Positions 49,512 to 58,748 of a stretch of DNA of 64,000 nt are shown piece by piece. The position numbers were made by a program, and so were the translations under genes. The notes under the pieces are model-generated. The model had not been told where the DNA came from. It saw only the letters and a list, made by a program, of their open reading frames with translations, and ran no database searches. Origin of the DNA: Granulicella sp. L46 (GTDB taxonomy: Bacteria > Acidobacteriota > Terriglobia > Terriglobales > Acidobacteriaceae); NCBI RefSeq assembly GCF_009765785.1, contig NZ_LMUT01000012.1:368150-432149 (forward strand). The letters are read 5' to 3'. The stretch's first letter is position 1; each line of letters begins with the position of its first letter.

Positions 49512-50786
49512 ATGCCCAAGAGCCTCAAGATCAGCCTGCTCGCCGTCTCGGTAGCCCTCATTCTTTGCATCTTTGTTGGCGTGAATACGCATAGCGTGTC
49601 CGCGGCTGGCGATCCCACGCCTCAGGACGCCTACAACCAGATCAACGTCTACGGCGAAGTTCTGCAGCATATTCAGTCCGACTACGTGGAAGTCCCCAAC
49701 ATCCCCAAGGTCACCAACGGCGCCCTGCGCGGCCTGCTCGAGTCGCTCGATGCGGATTCCAGCTACCTGACACCTGCTGACTACAAAATCTACAAGGAAA
49801 ACCATGGCGGCAAGGCGCAGGTGGGTATTGTTGTCTCCAAGCGCTATGGCTATGCGACCGTAGTTTCGGTCGTTCCCGGCTCGCCCGCTGATAAGGCCGG
49901 ACTTGTCGATGGCGACATCATCGAGGCCATCGGCATGGAGGACACCCGCAATCTATCGCTGGCCATGATCCAGCTTCTACTTCAGGGCGCGCCCGGTAGC
50001 CAGCTGCAAATGGCCGTCATCGGACCTCACAGCGCCAAGCCGCAGAAGATGACCCTCAATCGCGTGCTCGTCGTAGAACCGGCCGTGAAAGAGTCGCTGT
50101 ACGAGGGAACGTCCATCCTGTACCTGAAGCCCATCATCATCGATCGCGAGCATGTTCAGCAGATCGAAACCTGGGTGAAGGACATGAACAAGGACGGCAA
50201 TAAAAAGATTCTGCTGGACTTGCGCGACGCCTCCGCGGGCGATATGACCGAGGCCGTACGTCTCACCAACTTGTTCGTGAACACAGGAACGATTGCTACA
50301 CTCGAAGGCCAGAAGTTCCCCAAACAGATCTTTTCGGCCGATCCGGCGAAGGCGATCAATACGACCGCGCCGCTGGTCGTCCTCGTGAACCACGGAACAT
50401 CGGGACCGGCGGAGGTTGTTGCCGGTGCGTTGCAGGATAGTGGCCGCGCCCAGCTGGTCGGAGAGAAGACCTTCGGCGAGGGCTCGATGCAGAAGACCTT
50501 CGACCTGCCGGATGGTGGAGCGATCATCCTGTCGATCGCCAAGTATGCGTCGCCCTCGGGCAAGCAGTTTGAGGATGATGCCGTGACGCCGGGAACGGTC
50601 GTCGCCTCCAACAAGGAATTGTTTGAGGACGATGATTCCGGGGACGATACGGCGGCGGCTCCGAACACACCGAGCACCCCCGACTCGCCGACACCTCCGG
50701 GCAATACACCTGGCAAGAAGACGCCGCCCCCGACCGACGATCAACTCAACAAGGCGCTGGACATGCTGAAGACCAAGGCAGCCTGA
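49512..50786 (+). CDS. S41-family (CtpA-like) protein with PDZ domain, catalytic residues apparently missing
   Basis: 424 residues: signal peptide (ISLLAVSVALILCIFVGV), an N-terminal helical region, a PDZ domain (about 100-180, VVSVVPGSPADKAGLVDGDIIEAIG), the S41 core, and a Pro/Asp-rich tail. The usual nucleophile motif (S/T)ASASE reads TSGPAE (296-301), placing Gly298 where the Ser is expected, and the FGKG lysine is Glu323 in TFGEGSMQ. The fold is intact, so it may be a pseudoprotease or use a displaced Ser297. It lies upstream of a class A PBP, which suggests an envelope role. Confidence 0.88.
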   Translation: MPKSLKISLLAVSVALILCIFVGVNTHSVSAAGDPTPQDAYNQINVYGEVLQHIQSDYVEVPNIPKVTNGALRGLLESLDADSSYLTPADYKIYKENHGGKAQVGIVVSKRYGYATVVSVVPGSPADKAGLVDGDIIEAIGMEDTRNLSLAMIQLLLQGAPGSQLQMAVIGPHSAKPQKMTLNRVLVVEPAVKESLYEGTSILYLKPIIIDREHVQQIETWVKDMNKDGNKKILLDLRDASAGDMTEAVRLTNLFVNTGTIATLEGQKFPKQIFSADPAKAINTTAPLVVLVNHGTSGPAEVVAGALQDSGRAQLVGEKTFGEGSMQKTFDLPDGGAIILSIAKYASPSGKQFEDDAVTPGTVVASNKELFEDDDSGDDTAAAPNTPSTPDSPTPPGNTPGKKTPPPTDDQLNKALDMLKTKAA

Positions 50787-50849
50787 TCTCAGAGGGACTG
50801 ATCCCGTGAAACCGGTCCCAGAGGGCCGCATGGTAAGGTTGGTTTTGCC

Positions 50850-53393
50850 GTGCCCACACCACTGAGAACACACGACAGGGTCCCCACCAAACGCCGCACG
50901 CTGTTGTGGCGAGCCATTCGGCGCTTTCCGTTCGGCGAGGCGGATGTCCGTAACCGCAAGCTCGCAGCCCGCGCTGCCGCAATCGCACTGCTGGGCGCGT
51001 CTGCAGTCTTCGGGGTGATGCTTGGGCTGATCCTGGTTTACTCCATCAATTTGCCGCAGATGACGGACTTGGAGCGGTATCGCCCCAGCACCACCACCGA
51101 CCTCTACGACATCCACGGGCAGGTCTTTGGCTCCTTCGCGGATGAGCGCCGCGTCGTGGTCCCGTACTCGGAATTTCCACCCGTGCTGCGTGACGCGATT
51201 TTCTCTATCGAAGACAAGGACTTTGAGCACAATGGTGGCATCAACCTCCTGCGGGTAGTGGAAGCTGCCTATGAGGATGTCCATACCCACGGCAAAGTGC
51301 AGGGCGCGTCCACGCTGACCATGCAGCTGGCGCGCAATCTTTTTCTGTCGTCGCAGAAGACCTACGGCCGCAAGCTGCAGGAGATCTTCCTGGCGTTGGA
51401 GATCGAGCGCCGCTTCACCAAGCCGCAGATCTTTGCGCTCTACGCCAACCAGATCTATCTCGGCAGTGGAACCTATGGGTTTGAGGCAGGCTCGGAATAT
51501 TACTTCAGCAAGCATGTCCGCGACCTGACGCTGCCGGAGGCCGCCATGCTGGCAGCCTTGCCCAAGGGCCCTCAGAATTACTCGCCGGTGCGCTACCCGG
51601 AGCGTGCGCTGAAGCGCCGCAACCTGGTCATCCAGGAGATGCTGAACGACCACAGGATCACGATGCAGGAGGCAAACGCCGCCAAGGCAGCGCCGCTGGG
51701 CCTGCATCTGGAGTCGCCGCCGAACAACGAGGCTCCTTACTTTGTCGAAGAGGTGCGGCGGCAACTCGAAAGCGAATATGGAGTGGACGAGGTGCATAGC
51801 GCCGGCCTGCGCGTTTACACCACGCTCGACCTCAACCTGCAGCGCGCGGCTACCAAGGCCGTACTCGATGGCACGGCTACCTACGAGCGCCGGCATGGCT
51901 GGAAGGGGCATCTCGAGAATGTGATTCGCGAGGGCGTGTCGCTTGACGAGTACAAGCACCCTGACTGGTCACAGACGCTGACCGACAATGGGTACCTTCA
52001 TGGCCTGGTGATCAGTACGTCCCCGGCGCGCATAACAGTCAAGCTCGGCAAGCTGAATGCAACCATGGTCCCTGCTGACTGGGTATGGACGCAGATCCTC
52101 AAGGGGACTGATCTCGCGCAGGTTGGCGACATCGTGTACGTCAAGGTGGTGAGCGGCGCCGATACGTCCGCGCCTCACGTCATCCTGGAGCAGGACAGTG
52201 GCGCGCAGGCGGCTCTGATGGCGGTCAACAACGCGGATGGCGAAGTGCTCGCCATGGTCGGCGGCCGCGACTTCGAGACCTCCCAGTTCAACCGCGCCAC
52301 CCAGGCTGAGCGACAGGTTGGATCGTCCTTCAAACCCTACGTCTACACCGCTGCGATGGAGGCGGGGATGAAACCGTATGACACGGTGCTCGACTCGCCG
52401 ACGACGTTCTTCACCGCTGGCGGCCCCTATACGCCGCACGATTACGAAGCGGGCTATCTCGGCTCCATGACCCTGGTCGACGCGTTCGCAGAATCGCGCA
52501 ATATTCCCGCGCTCCGGCTGGCCGACAAAGTCGGCATCAAGAAGGTGATTGACGTCGCGCACCGCTTTGGCGTCACCAGTGACATCCCCGCGTTCCTGCC
52601 GATCGCCATCGGCGCCGCGGACCTCACGCTGGCGGAGCAGGTGGGCGCCTACAGCGTCTTTCCTAATGATGGCATTCACATTTCGCCGCACTATATCCGC
52701 CGCGTGATGGAGGCCGATGGCCAGCCGATGCAGCAGCCGCGCACCCAGGTAAGCGAGGCCATTTCGGTGGACATTGCGCGCGAGATGATGGTGCTGCTGC
52801 AAGCTGTCGTACAACATGGAACGGCCGCGAGCGCAGCCCAGATGAAACACGCCCTCGGCGGCAAGACTGGCACGACCAACAACTACACCGACGCTTGGTT
52901 TATCGGCTTCTCGCCGTCCGTTACCTGCGGGACGTGGATTGGTTTCGACAATCGGCAATCGCTGGGCGAAAAGGAGACGGGCGCCCGGGCCGCGCTGCCC
53001 ATGTGGGTGGACTTTATGAAGGTCGCGCTGGCCGATAGGCCCAACGAGGCCTTCTCCACGCCGAACGCGCCGAAGAAGCAGATCCAGGTCCCTGCAGATT
53101 CCGATACGGAAGCAGCTCCGACGGCACCGCCTGCTCCGCAGGATTCGGATGCGGATACGGATACGGACCAGGAGCCACCCAAAAAGGCTCCGGAACCGGC
53201 AGTTCTCGAACCTGGCGAGCTGCGGCTGCCGCAGGACATGCCTGCCTCACCGACCCCGCCTGCACACCAACAGCCGCCTGCGCCGGTGGTACGTATGCCG
53301 CCCCCTGCGCCTGCCGCTCCGGGAACGTCGCGGCCAAAGCCTGCACCGGTCAAGAAGAGTCCCGCACCCGCCGCAACTCCTCCAACAGGCTAG
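50850..53393 (+). CDS. Class A penicillin-binding protein (PBP1a-type)
   Basis: 847 residues: a short cytosolic part, one membrane helix (about 44-66), a glycosyltransferase 51 domain (FSIEDKDFEHNGGIN, QGASTLTMQLARNLFL, EIFLALEIERRFTK, ILALYANQIYLG-like), a linker, and the transpeptidase domain with SxxK (GSSFKPYVY), SRN and KTGTTNNYTDAWF motifs. The C-terminal 110 residues are a Pro/Ala-rich tail. It polymerises and cross-links peptidoglycan. The start is GTG at 50850, without a clear ribosome site. It follows the S41 gene by 63 bases. Confidence 0.94.
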   Translation: MPTPLRTHDRVPTKRRTLLWRAIRRFPFGEADVRNRKLAARAAAIALLGASAVFGVMLGLILVYSINLPQMTDLERYRPSTTTDLYDIHGQVFGSFADERRVVVPYSEFPPVLRDAIFSIEDKDFEHNGGINLLRVVEAAYEDVHTHGKVQGASTLTMQLARNLFLSSQKTYGRKLQEIFLALEIERRFTKPQIFALYANQIYLGSGTYGFEAGSEYYFSKHVRDLTLPEAAMLAALPKGPQNYSPVRYPERALKRRNLVIQEMLNDHRITMQEANAAKAAPLGLHLESPPNNEAPYFVEEVRRQLESEYGVDEVHSAGLRVYTTLDLNLQRAATKAVLDGTATYERRHGWKGHLENVIREGVSLDEYKHPDWSQTLTDNGYLHGLVISTSPARITVKLGKLNATMVPADWVWTQILKGTDLAQVGDIVYVKVVSGADTSAPHVILEQDSGAQAALMAVNNADGEVLAMVGGRDFETSQFNRATQAERQVGSSFKPYVYTAAMEAGMKPYDTVLDSPTTFFTAGGPYTPHDYEAGYLGSMTLVDAFAESRNIPALRLADKVGIKKVIDVAHRFGVTSDIPAFLPIAIGAADLTLAEQVGAYSVFPNDGIHISPHYIRRVMEADGQPMQQPRTQVSEAISVDIAREMMVLLQAVVQHGTAASAAQMKHALGGKTGTTNNYTDAWFIGFSPSVTCGTWIGFDNRQSLGEKETGARAALPMWVDFMKVALADRPNEAFSTPNAPKKQIQVPADSDTEAAPTAPPAPQDSDADTDTDQEPPKKAPEPAVLEPGELRLPQDMPASPTPPAHQQPPAPVVRMPPPAPAAPGTSRPKPAPVKKSPAPAATPPTG

Positions 53394-53407
53394 CCCGCTC
53401 TACCCAA

Positions 53408-54373
53408 TCAGGACGTGAGTGTGCTGCGAGCTTTGAGCGCATCCGACAGCGCGAAGAAACGCAGTGCCTTCCGCACGTCACGCTGGATCTGATCGCGCAG
53501 CGCCTCGGTGGACTCGAAACGGTGCTCAGCCCGCAGCCGTCTCAGGAACGTCAGCTCGAGCGGCGTGGTCTCGGTTAGATCCACGGGTTCGAAGTCCAGC
53601 AGATGCGATTCGACGGCAAACGAGTCCGCTCCAAACGTCGGCCGATTGCCCACATTGGTGACGCCGCGAAAGACCCGTTCGTCCCCAATACGTAGCGTTG
53701 TTACGTACACCCCGTGAGCCGGCAGCAACTCTGGATACGGTGCGAGGTTGATGGTCGGCACGGCGTAGCGCGTTCCGTAGCCGCGTCCCGACGCCGGCGT
53801 GCTGAGGATTGCGAAGGAGCGACCCAGCAGAGCGCGCGTCTCATGCAGATTGCCCGCCGCGATCAGCCCTCGGATACGACTGGAGGAAATGGCCGCACCG
53901 CGCGCGATGCAGGGCACATACGTCTTGACTCCAAAACCCAGTTCGCGTCCGAGTTCCGACAGTCCGGCAATGTCAGCCTCGGCCTGGTAGCCGAAACGAA
54001 AGGTCTCGCCCTCATGCACCTCGACAGCATGCAGCGCATCGCGCAGCACCCGCTCCGCAAAGTGGCGAGCGGTCCAGTGGCGTAGCTCGTCGGTGAAGGG
54101 AAGCACGAGCACCTGGTCGAGCCCGGTGTCTGCCAGCAGCCGAAGCTTTTCATCGAGCGGCGTAATCAGCGGTAGTCGTGAAGCCGTATGCAGCACGTGA
54201 GCCGGATGCGGATCGAAGGTGACCGCAATGGCGCTCGCCTTCAGCGCGCGGGCACGCTCCAGCACAGAGGCGATCACCATGCGATGCCCACAGTGCACTC
54301 CATCGAAGTTGCCGATGGTGACAACCGAAGAGCCAGGGGAGCCGAGTTCAGCGAGCGAGCGAACGATTTGCAT
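53408..54373 (-). CDS. ribF: Bifunctional riboflavin kinase/FAD synthetase
   Basis: 321 residues. The N-terminal adenylyltransferase domain carries IGNFDGVHCGHRMVI (HxGH-type), VTFDPHPAHVL and SSSRIRGLIAAGN. The C-terminal flavokinase domain carries RGYGTRYAVPTINL, HGVYVTTL and NVGNRPTFG. It converts riboflavin to FMN and FAD, feeding the flavoproteins of this window. Its ATG overlaps the stop of the upstream MBL-fold gene by one base, so they form an operon. Confidence 0.95.
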   Translation of the reverse strand: MQIVRSLAELGSPGSSVVTIGNFDGVHCGHRMVIASVLERARALKASAIAVTFDPHPAHVLHTASRLPLITPLDEKLRLLADTGLDQVLVLPFTDELRHWTARHFAERVLRDALHAVEVHEGETFRFGYQAEADIAGLSELGRELGFGVKTYVPCIARGAAISSSRIRGLIAAGNLHETRALLGRSFAILSTPASGRGYGTRYAVPTINLAPYPELLPAHGVYVTTLRIGDERVFRGVTNVGNRPTFGADSFAVESHLLDFEPVDLTETTPLELTFLRRLRAEHRFESTEALRDQIQRDVRKALRFFALSDALKARSTLTS

Positions 54374-55191
54374 CAGAGGTTTGTGGCGGGTGTTTCGCTT
54401 GAGATATTGAAAGTAAGCTTAAGCCCATCGTGCGCCAGGCGTATGTGATTCGGTAACGAGGCATTAGTGGTCTCGTGATCGAGGCCGTGACTAATGTGCG
54501 TGAAGAACGCGCGTTTCGCGCCAATCTTTTCTACCAGCTCGATCGATTTCGCCAGGTGAGAGTGACTTGGATGCGGCTCGTGACGCAGCGCATCGAGCAC
54601 AAGGATATCGAGATCCTTCAGTAGCGCGTAACTCTCCTCCGGGATGTCGCTCATATCGGTGAGATAGGCGGCGTCGCCAAAACGATAGCCGGCGATGGTA
54701 TCGCGTCCATGGGTTACGGGCACCCGCACAAACGTTGCGCCGAACAGCGGAATCTCGACGCCAGCCTTGGCAGCAAGCCGATGCATCACGACACGCGCAC
54801 TCGTCGGATAGCGATCGGTCTTGCGGAAGGTGTACTCGAAGACGCGCTCGATGATGTCGGCAGTCGCGTCGTCGGCATAAAGTGGGAGGCCGCCGGGATG
54901 CGCGAAGCTGAGCGGCCGCAAGTCATCCATCCCGAGCACGTGATCGGCATGCCCATGCGTGTAGAGCACAGCGTCGACCGAGCGAAGATTCTCGCGCACC
55001 GCCTGCACGTGAAAGTCCTGACCGGTATCGATGACGACGTTGTGCCCGCCATAGCTGATCAGCACAGACGGCCGCGTGCGGCGGTTTCGCGAAGCGGGTT
55101 CATACGCGGAAGTGCAAACCGCGCAGTCGCAGCCCAGCGTTGGAACCGCCATCGAGGTTCCACTTCCGAGAAAAGTGAGGGTCGCTTTCAT
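54373..55191 (-). CDS. Metallo-beta-lactamase-fold hydrolase (PhnP-like)
   Basis: 272 residues: FLGSGTSMAVPTLGCDCAVC at the N-terminus (a structural zinc cysteine set as in PhnP), the metal motif THGHADHVLGMDDL (about 78-91), PVTHGRDT, YLTDMSDIP, and HSHLAKSIEL with FFTHISHGLDHE near the end. PhnP-type enzymes cleave cyclic phosphodiesters; related proteins are RNase Z-like. The exact substrate is not visible. It is the first gene of the pair with ribF. Confidence 0.9.
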   Translation of the reverse strand: MKATLTFLGSGTSMAVPTLGCDCAVCTSAYEPASRNRRTRPSVLISYGGHNVVIDTGQDFHVQAVRENLRSVDAVLYTHGHADHVLGMDDLRPLSFAHPGGLPLYADDATADIIERVFEYTFRKTDRYPTSARVVMHRLAAKAGVEIPLFGATFVRVPVTHGRDTIAGYRFGDAAYLTDMSDIPEESYALLKDLDILVLDALRHEPHPSHSHLAKSIELVEKIGAKRAFFTHISHGLDHETTNASLPNHIRLAHDGLKLTFNISSETPATNL

Positions 55192-55210
55192 GCGTTGGTT
55201 ACTGTGGCCC

Positions 55211-55882
55211 CTAACGCACGATGCTCGGGCCGCCCGGCTGTGGAGGGAGGCCTGCGCCCGGCTGACGCGAAGCAGCCTGCCGGGAGAGCGCCTGGGTTAC
55301 ATCCAGGAACCCCAGCCGCAGCTCAAATAGAGCGGCATCCAGCAGCTTGCTCTCCGCCTCGGTGCGATTTCCTTCGGTCTTAGCCGCGAGAATACCGACC
55401 ATGTCGATGGTCTGCCGGGCACCCAGGATGTCTACCTGCGGCTGTTGATTCGGCGCAGCAGCACCGCCCAGTTGCAGCATGGCTTGCATGTAGAGCGATT
55501 GGATGACGCGCTCGAAGGTGATATCGGGAGGGCGCTCCATGCCCGGATTGGTGGCGCGAATGGCGGTGTCGAGGCGATCAACCGTAGCGTCGTAGGCGCG
55601 CTTGGCTTGCTCTGCCTGCTCGGCGGTTGGCGCAGGCGGCATCAGATCGTCCTCGTTCTCGGCATGCTCGGGGCTTGCGCTGGAGGCATGTTCTGCTACG
55701 GGCGCGGGCACCGGCTGCGGTCCCTTGTGCTCGACCAGGCGCGCAGAGTCGCCATCTTCCGGACGCATGATCGTCTCCGGCCGTGGTGGTTTCGGCTCCG
55801 AGGGCGGCGCATCGGGGCGGACGTCGCCCTCCGCAGTGAACTTGCGACGATCGTTGACGACGAACTCTTTGATATCTGCCAT
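55211..55882 (-). CDS. DUF1844 family protein
   Basis: 223 residues. The start KEFVVNDRRKFTAEGDVR is followed by a Pro/Glu-rich linker, and a C-terminal helical domain FERVIQSLYMQAMLQLGGAA, ILGARQTIDMVGILAAKTEGN and DAALFELRLGFLDVTQ is the DUF1844 core. No function is known to me. GGGAAGACC precedes the start. It sits 19 bases upstream of the MBL gene stop region's start codon, on the opposite side of the ribF operon but the same strand order is ygfZ, DUF1844, MBL, ribF. Confidence 0.85.
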   Translation of the reverse strand: MADIKEFVVNDRRKFTAEGDVRPDAPPSEPKPPRPETIMRPEDGDSARLVEHKGPQPVPAPVAEHASSASPEHAENEDDLMPPAPTAEQAEQAKRAYDATVDRLDTAIRATNPGMERPPDITFERVIQSLYMQAMLQLGGAAAPNQQPQVDILGARQTIDMVGILAAKTEGNRTEAESKLLDAALFELRLGFLDVTQALSRQAASRQPGAGLPPQPGGPSIVR

Positions 55883-55895
55883 GGTCTTCCCAGCT

Positions 55896-55919
55896 CTCTA
55901 GTCTCTCGCTCTAGTCTCT
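55896..55919. repeat. 11-base tandem repeat CTCTAGTCTCT
   Basis: Copies at 55896-55906 and 55909-55919 separated by CG, in the gap between ygfZ and the DUF1844 gene. Confidence 0.7.
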
Positions 55920-55945
55920 TTTGATGCTAACCCGCCGCAAGAGGA

Positions 55946-56971
55946 TCACGCTGCCGGAACCGCAATGCCACCCGAATAGGCGAGCTCCTGCTTGGCGTCA
56001 ACCGCCTCCTGGCGAACGTATCCCAGCGCCATCAGCACAGGCCCTTCAGCAAGGGGAATCAGCGCGGCGCTGGTCAACTCGCCGGCCGGCTTGCCCCCGG
56101 CCACGAGCGGCGCAGGAAGCGTTGCCGGCGGCTCGCCCGTAAGCCGGAACGCGGTGAACCGCCGATGAACCTGCCCGCGCGACCGTATGCGCTCGACGAT
56201 CTCCTGTCCCAGGTAGCAGCCCTTCGCGAAGTGCAGCGCATGGGCCTGCGCGGTCTCCTGCGGCAGATCCCGCGCTGTCTCGGTATTGCGAATGTCCTGC
56301 CCGTACCTGGGCGTCGCAGACAAAATGCGGTGTTGCTCCAACGTTTCGGGGTCTACCATCGAAACGCCCATGGCCAACAGCTTTGCCTGGAGGAGTCCTG
56401 ATTCTTTCTCGTCTTCACACCAGACCTCGTACGTTGGCACACCGGCTTGAGCAGGGGTGAAAATGACGAGTGCAGCGCCATTTGCCCTTCCGCGGACCAT
56501 CGTCCCTGGCTTCGGAACTTCCGCAAACGGTTGTTCCCATCTGTCGGAGATCACCTTGCGGAAAGCATCTGGAGCTTTCGCACCGATAATGAGCACGCCG
56601 CTCCGCGCTTCCACCACACCTTCGATATACAGCACCTGGGCTAGCTGGACGTCGTCCATGATGATGAACTTGTCGAGCATTTGCTCGACGGTGTCGATCT
56701 GCGACTTATCCGTTTCAAGCACAAACTCGGCTGGATCGGCAGTTGGGTCGCGAAAGATCGTGGCATCGCCCTGGATGCGTCCCTGCGCGTTGAGCAGGAA
56801 GTTGTAGTTGCCCTCGCCCGGCTCGAGCGCCTGGATAGAGTTGCTGACCATCCCATTCAGCCAGCGCGTGGCATCCGATCCGGTAATGCGCAGAAAGGCG
56901 CGATCGGTGATGGGGCGGAAACCCGCGCCCTCAAGCAGCACAGCAAGCGCATTCGATTCAGAACTTGGCAT
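55946..56971 (-). CDS. ygfZ: YgfZ/GcvT-domain folate-binding protein
   Basis: A 341-residue protein of the GcvT-like fold: FLRITGSDATRWLNGMVSN near the N-terminus, NYNFLLNAQGRIQGDATIF, and the diagnostic KGCYLGQEIVERIRSRGQVHR (one short piece: KGCYLGQEIVER) in the C-terminal part. YgfZ proteins bind folate and help maintain iron-sulfur enzymes such as MiaB. It is the likely first gene of the ygfZ-DUF1844-MBL-ribF run on the minus strand and diverges from the zincin gene. Confidence 0.9.
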   Translation of the reverse strand: MPSSESNALAVLLEGAGFRPITDRAFLRITGSDATRWLNGMVSNSIQALEPGEGNYNFLLNAQGRIQGDATIFRDPTADPAEFVLETDKSQIDTVEQMLDKFIIMDDVQLAQVLYIEGVVEARSGVLIIGAKAPDAFRKVISDRWEQPFAEVPKPGTMVRGRANGAALVIFTPAQAGVPTYEVWCEDEKESGLLQAKLLAMGVSMVDPETLEQHRILSATPRYGQDIRNTETARDLPQETAQAHALHFAKGCYLGQEIVERIRSRGQVHRRFTAFRLTGEPPATLPAPLVAGGKPAGELTSAALIPLAEGPVLMALGYVRQEAVDAKQELAYSGGIAVPAA

Positions 56972-57146
56972 CTATCTCTTTCAGGACTCCGCGTGAATCC
57001 AAACCTGAGGAGTCCAACCCTAAGGATATCCCGGAACTCTTGGATGCTGCGGCAAGCCGCCGGATGCTTCCGGGCATTTGAAGGTTTCGCAGAGGAAATC
57101 CCCTGCGTACACTAAAGGTGAGCGTGATGGCATAACTGGAGGCGGT

Positions 57147-58733
57147 TTGACCTGGCAGAAAGTATCGGCAGCACAGGCAGTACTGGCAGCATGGGTAGTG
57201 GTGGGATTGAGCGCGAGCGTCGCGCAAGCGCAGGCGAATACAGGAGCTGGCAACGTCACGCCCCCTGTACTCACGTCCGGTAGCTCGACCGTTACGGCCG
57301 ACACCGTCCTCACGCCCGATCAGGAGAAGACGCTGCTCAATGCCGAGGACCAGATTCTGCACTTCGTCAGCAAGGACACACACCTCGACATCAAGAGCCC
57401 TGTGAAGTGCAAGTTCATCTCCCGCGATGCCGTCGCCACTGAGCTGCGCAAGAAGTTTGACCAGGACAAGGGCGCCAAGCGCATGGAACGCAGCGAGCTA
57501 GTGCTGAAGAAGTTTGGCCTGCTCGACCAAGGCTTCAAGATGCGTCCCTTTCTGCTGAGCCTGCTCACCGAGCAGATTGCCGGCTTCTACGACGACAAGA
57601 CCAAGCAGATGAACCTGCTCGACTGGGTGCCCATCGACGAGCAAAAGCCAGTGATGGCGCATGAACTCACCCATGCGCTTCAAGATCAAAGAGTCGGCCT
57701 CGAGAAGTGGGGCAGCCAGGAGATTGAGGGCGTCTCCAAAAACGTAAAGCAGGACAACCGGCACATCGCCAACGACGACACCGACTCCGCCCGCGAGGCT
57801 GTGCTCGAAGGCCAGGCCATGGTCAGCTTTGCCGACTACATGCTGGCCGACGCCGGTCACCCTGACAAAACCCTTAAGGACGCGCCGCAACTCGCTCAAC
57901 AATTGGAGTCCAACGCCGGCGACATGTCAGACTCACCCGTACTCGCCCGTGCGCCGCTCGTGCTGCAGCAGTCGCTGTTGTTCCCCTATACCTCTGGTCT
58001 GGCCTTTGAGCAGCACATCCTGATCAGGAAAGGCGTCGATCGGGCCTTCGCCGGCGTCCTCGACGCACCACCCAGCACCACCTTTCAGATCTTGAACCCT
58101 GATTCCTACCTGCGCGGTCAGGCGATGCCGCTGCTCAAGCTACCGGACATTCATCCGCTGCTCAAGGACGCGGGTTATGTGCCGTACGACGTCGGAGTGA
58201 TGGGCGAGCTCGACGTGCGGATGACCGCAGAACTCTTTGGTGGCGAGCCGCTGGCGCGGGCGCTGGCTCCGGAGTGGGCCGGCGGCATCTACTACGCCGC
58301 ACAGCGCAAGAACGCGACTGCGGCACAGAAGGACACCACCGCCTCGCTCGCCCTGCTGTACAGCTCGCAGTGGAAGAACAAGGATTCTGCGCGCAGCTTC
58401 TTCAATGTCTTCGAGCAGGAGCTACCCCGCCAGTACGACGGCCTCCAGCGTCGCGAGTCGGACGAAAAAGAGGACGCAGAGGCTACAGAACGCGTGTACA
58501 CCACGAGTGAAGGCGACGTGCTTCTCACCCTCCGAGACAACACCGTTTGGGTCAGTGAGGGCTTCGATCTGGCGCTGGCCCGTCAGCTGCGCGACAAGGT
58601 CGAGCAAGCCAACCTACCGCCCGGCGAGGGGCCGACCATGCAAGCCCGCACCCTGCCCATGGATCACGACCTGGTCGGCGGCCTGGTTGACACACTCGGT
58701 CGCTATGGCGTGGTGAAGGAAGCGCTCCGCTAG
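57147..58733 (+). CDS. Exported probable zinc metallopeptidase (HExxH)
   Basis: About 528 residues with a signal peptide (AVLAAWVVVGLSASVAQAQA). The centre carries VMAHELTHALQDQRVGLEKW, an HExxH zinc motif, with EAVLEGQAMVSFADYML about 50 residues on giving a third Glu ligand, a gluzincin layout. LLTEQIAGFYDDKTKQMNLL precedes it. I know acidobacterial relatives only as hypothetical proteins; the substrate is unknown. The frame opens at TTG 57078, but TTG 57147 is preferred because GGAGG lies just before it. Confidence 0.75.
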   Translation: MTWQKVSAAQAVLAAWVVVGLSASVAQAQANTGAGNVTPPVLTSGSSTVTADTVLTPDQEKTLLNAEDQILHFVSKDTHLDIKSPVKCKFISRDAVATELRKKFDQDKGAKRMERSELVLKKFGLLDQGFKMRPFLLSLLTEQIAGFYDDKTKQMNLLDWVPIDEQKPVMAHELTHALQDQRVGLEKWGSQEIEGVSKNVKQDNRHIANDDTDSAREAVLEGQAMVSFADYMLADAGHPDKTLKDAPQLAQQLESNAGDMSDSPVLARAPLVLQQSLLFPYTSGLAFEQHILIRKGVDRAFAGVLDAPPSTTFQILNPDSYLRGQAMPLLKLPDIHPLLKDAGYVPYDVGVMGELDVRMTAELFGGEPLARALAPEWAGGIYYAAQRKNATAAQKDTTASLALLYSSQWKNKDSARSFFNVFEQELPRQYDGLQRRESDEKEDAEATERVYTTSEGDVLLTLRDNTVWVSEGFDLALARQLRDKVEQANLPPGEGPTMQARTLPMDHDLVGGLVDTLGRYGVVKEALR

Positions 58734-58748
58734 CCTCGTTTGTTGTTC

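Noticed and set aside
49977-50716. Frameshift as the reason for the missing S41 catalytic residues
   Set aside because: The frame is continuous and flanking family motifs (VAGALQD, SIAKYASPSG) are in phase on both sides.
49977-51959. 660-codon minus-strand frame over the S41 and PBP genes
   Set aside because: Spans two clear genes on the other strand and their gap; no domain recognised.
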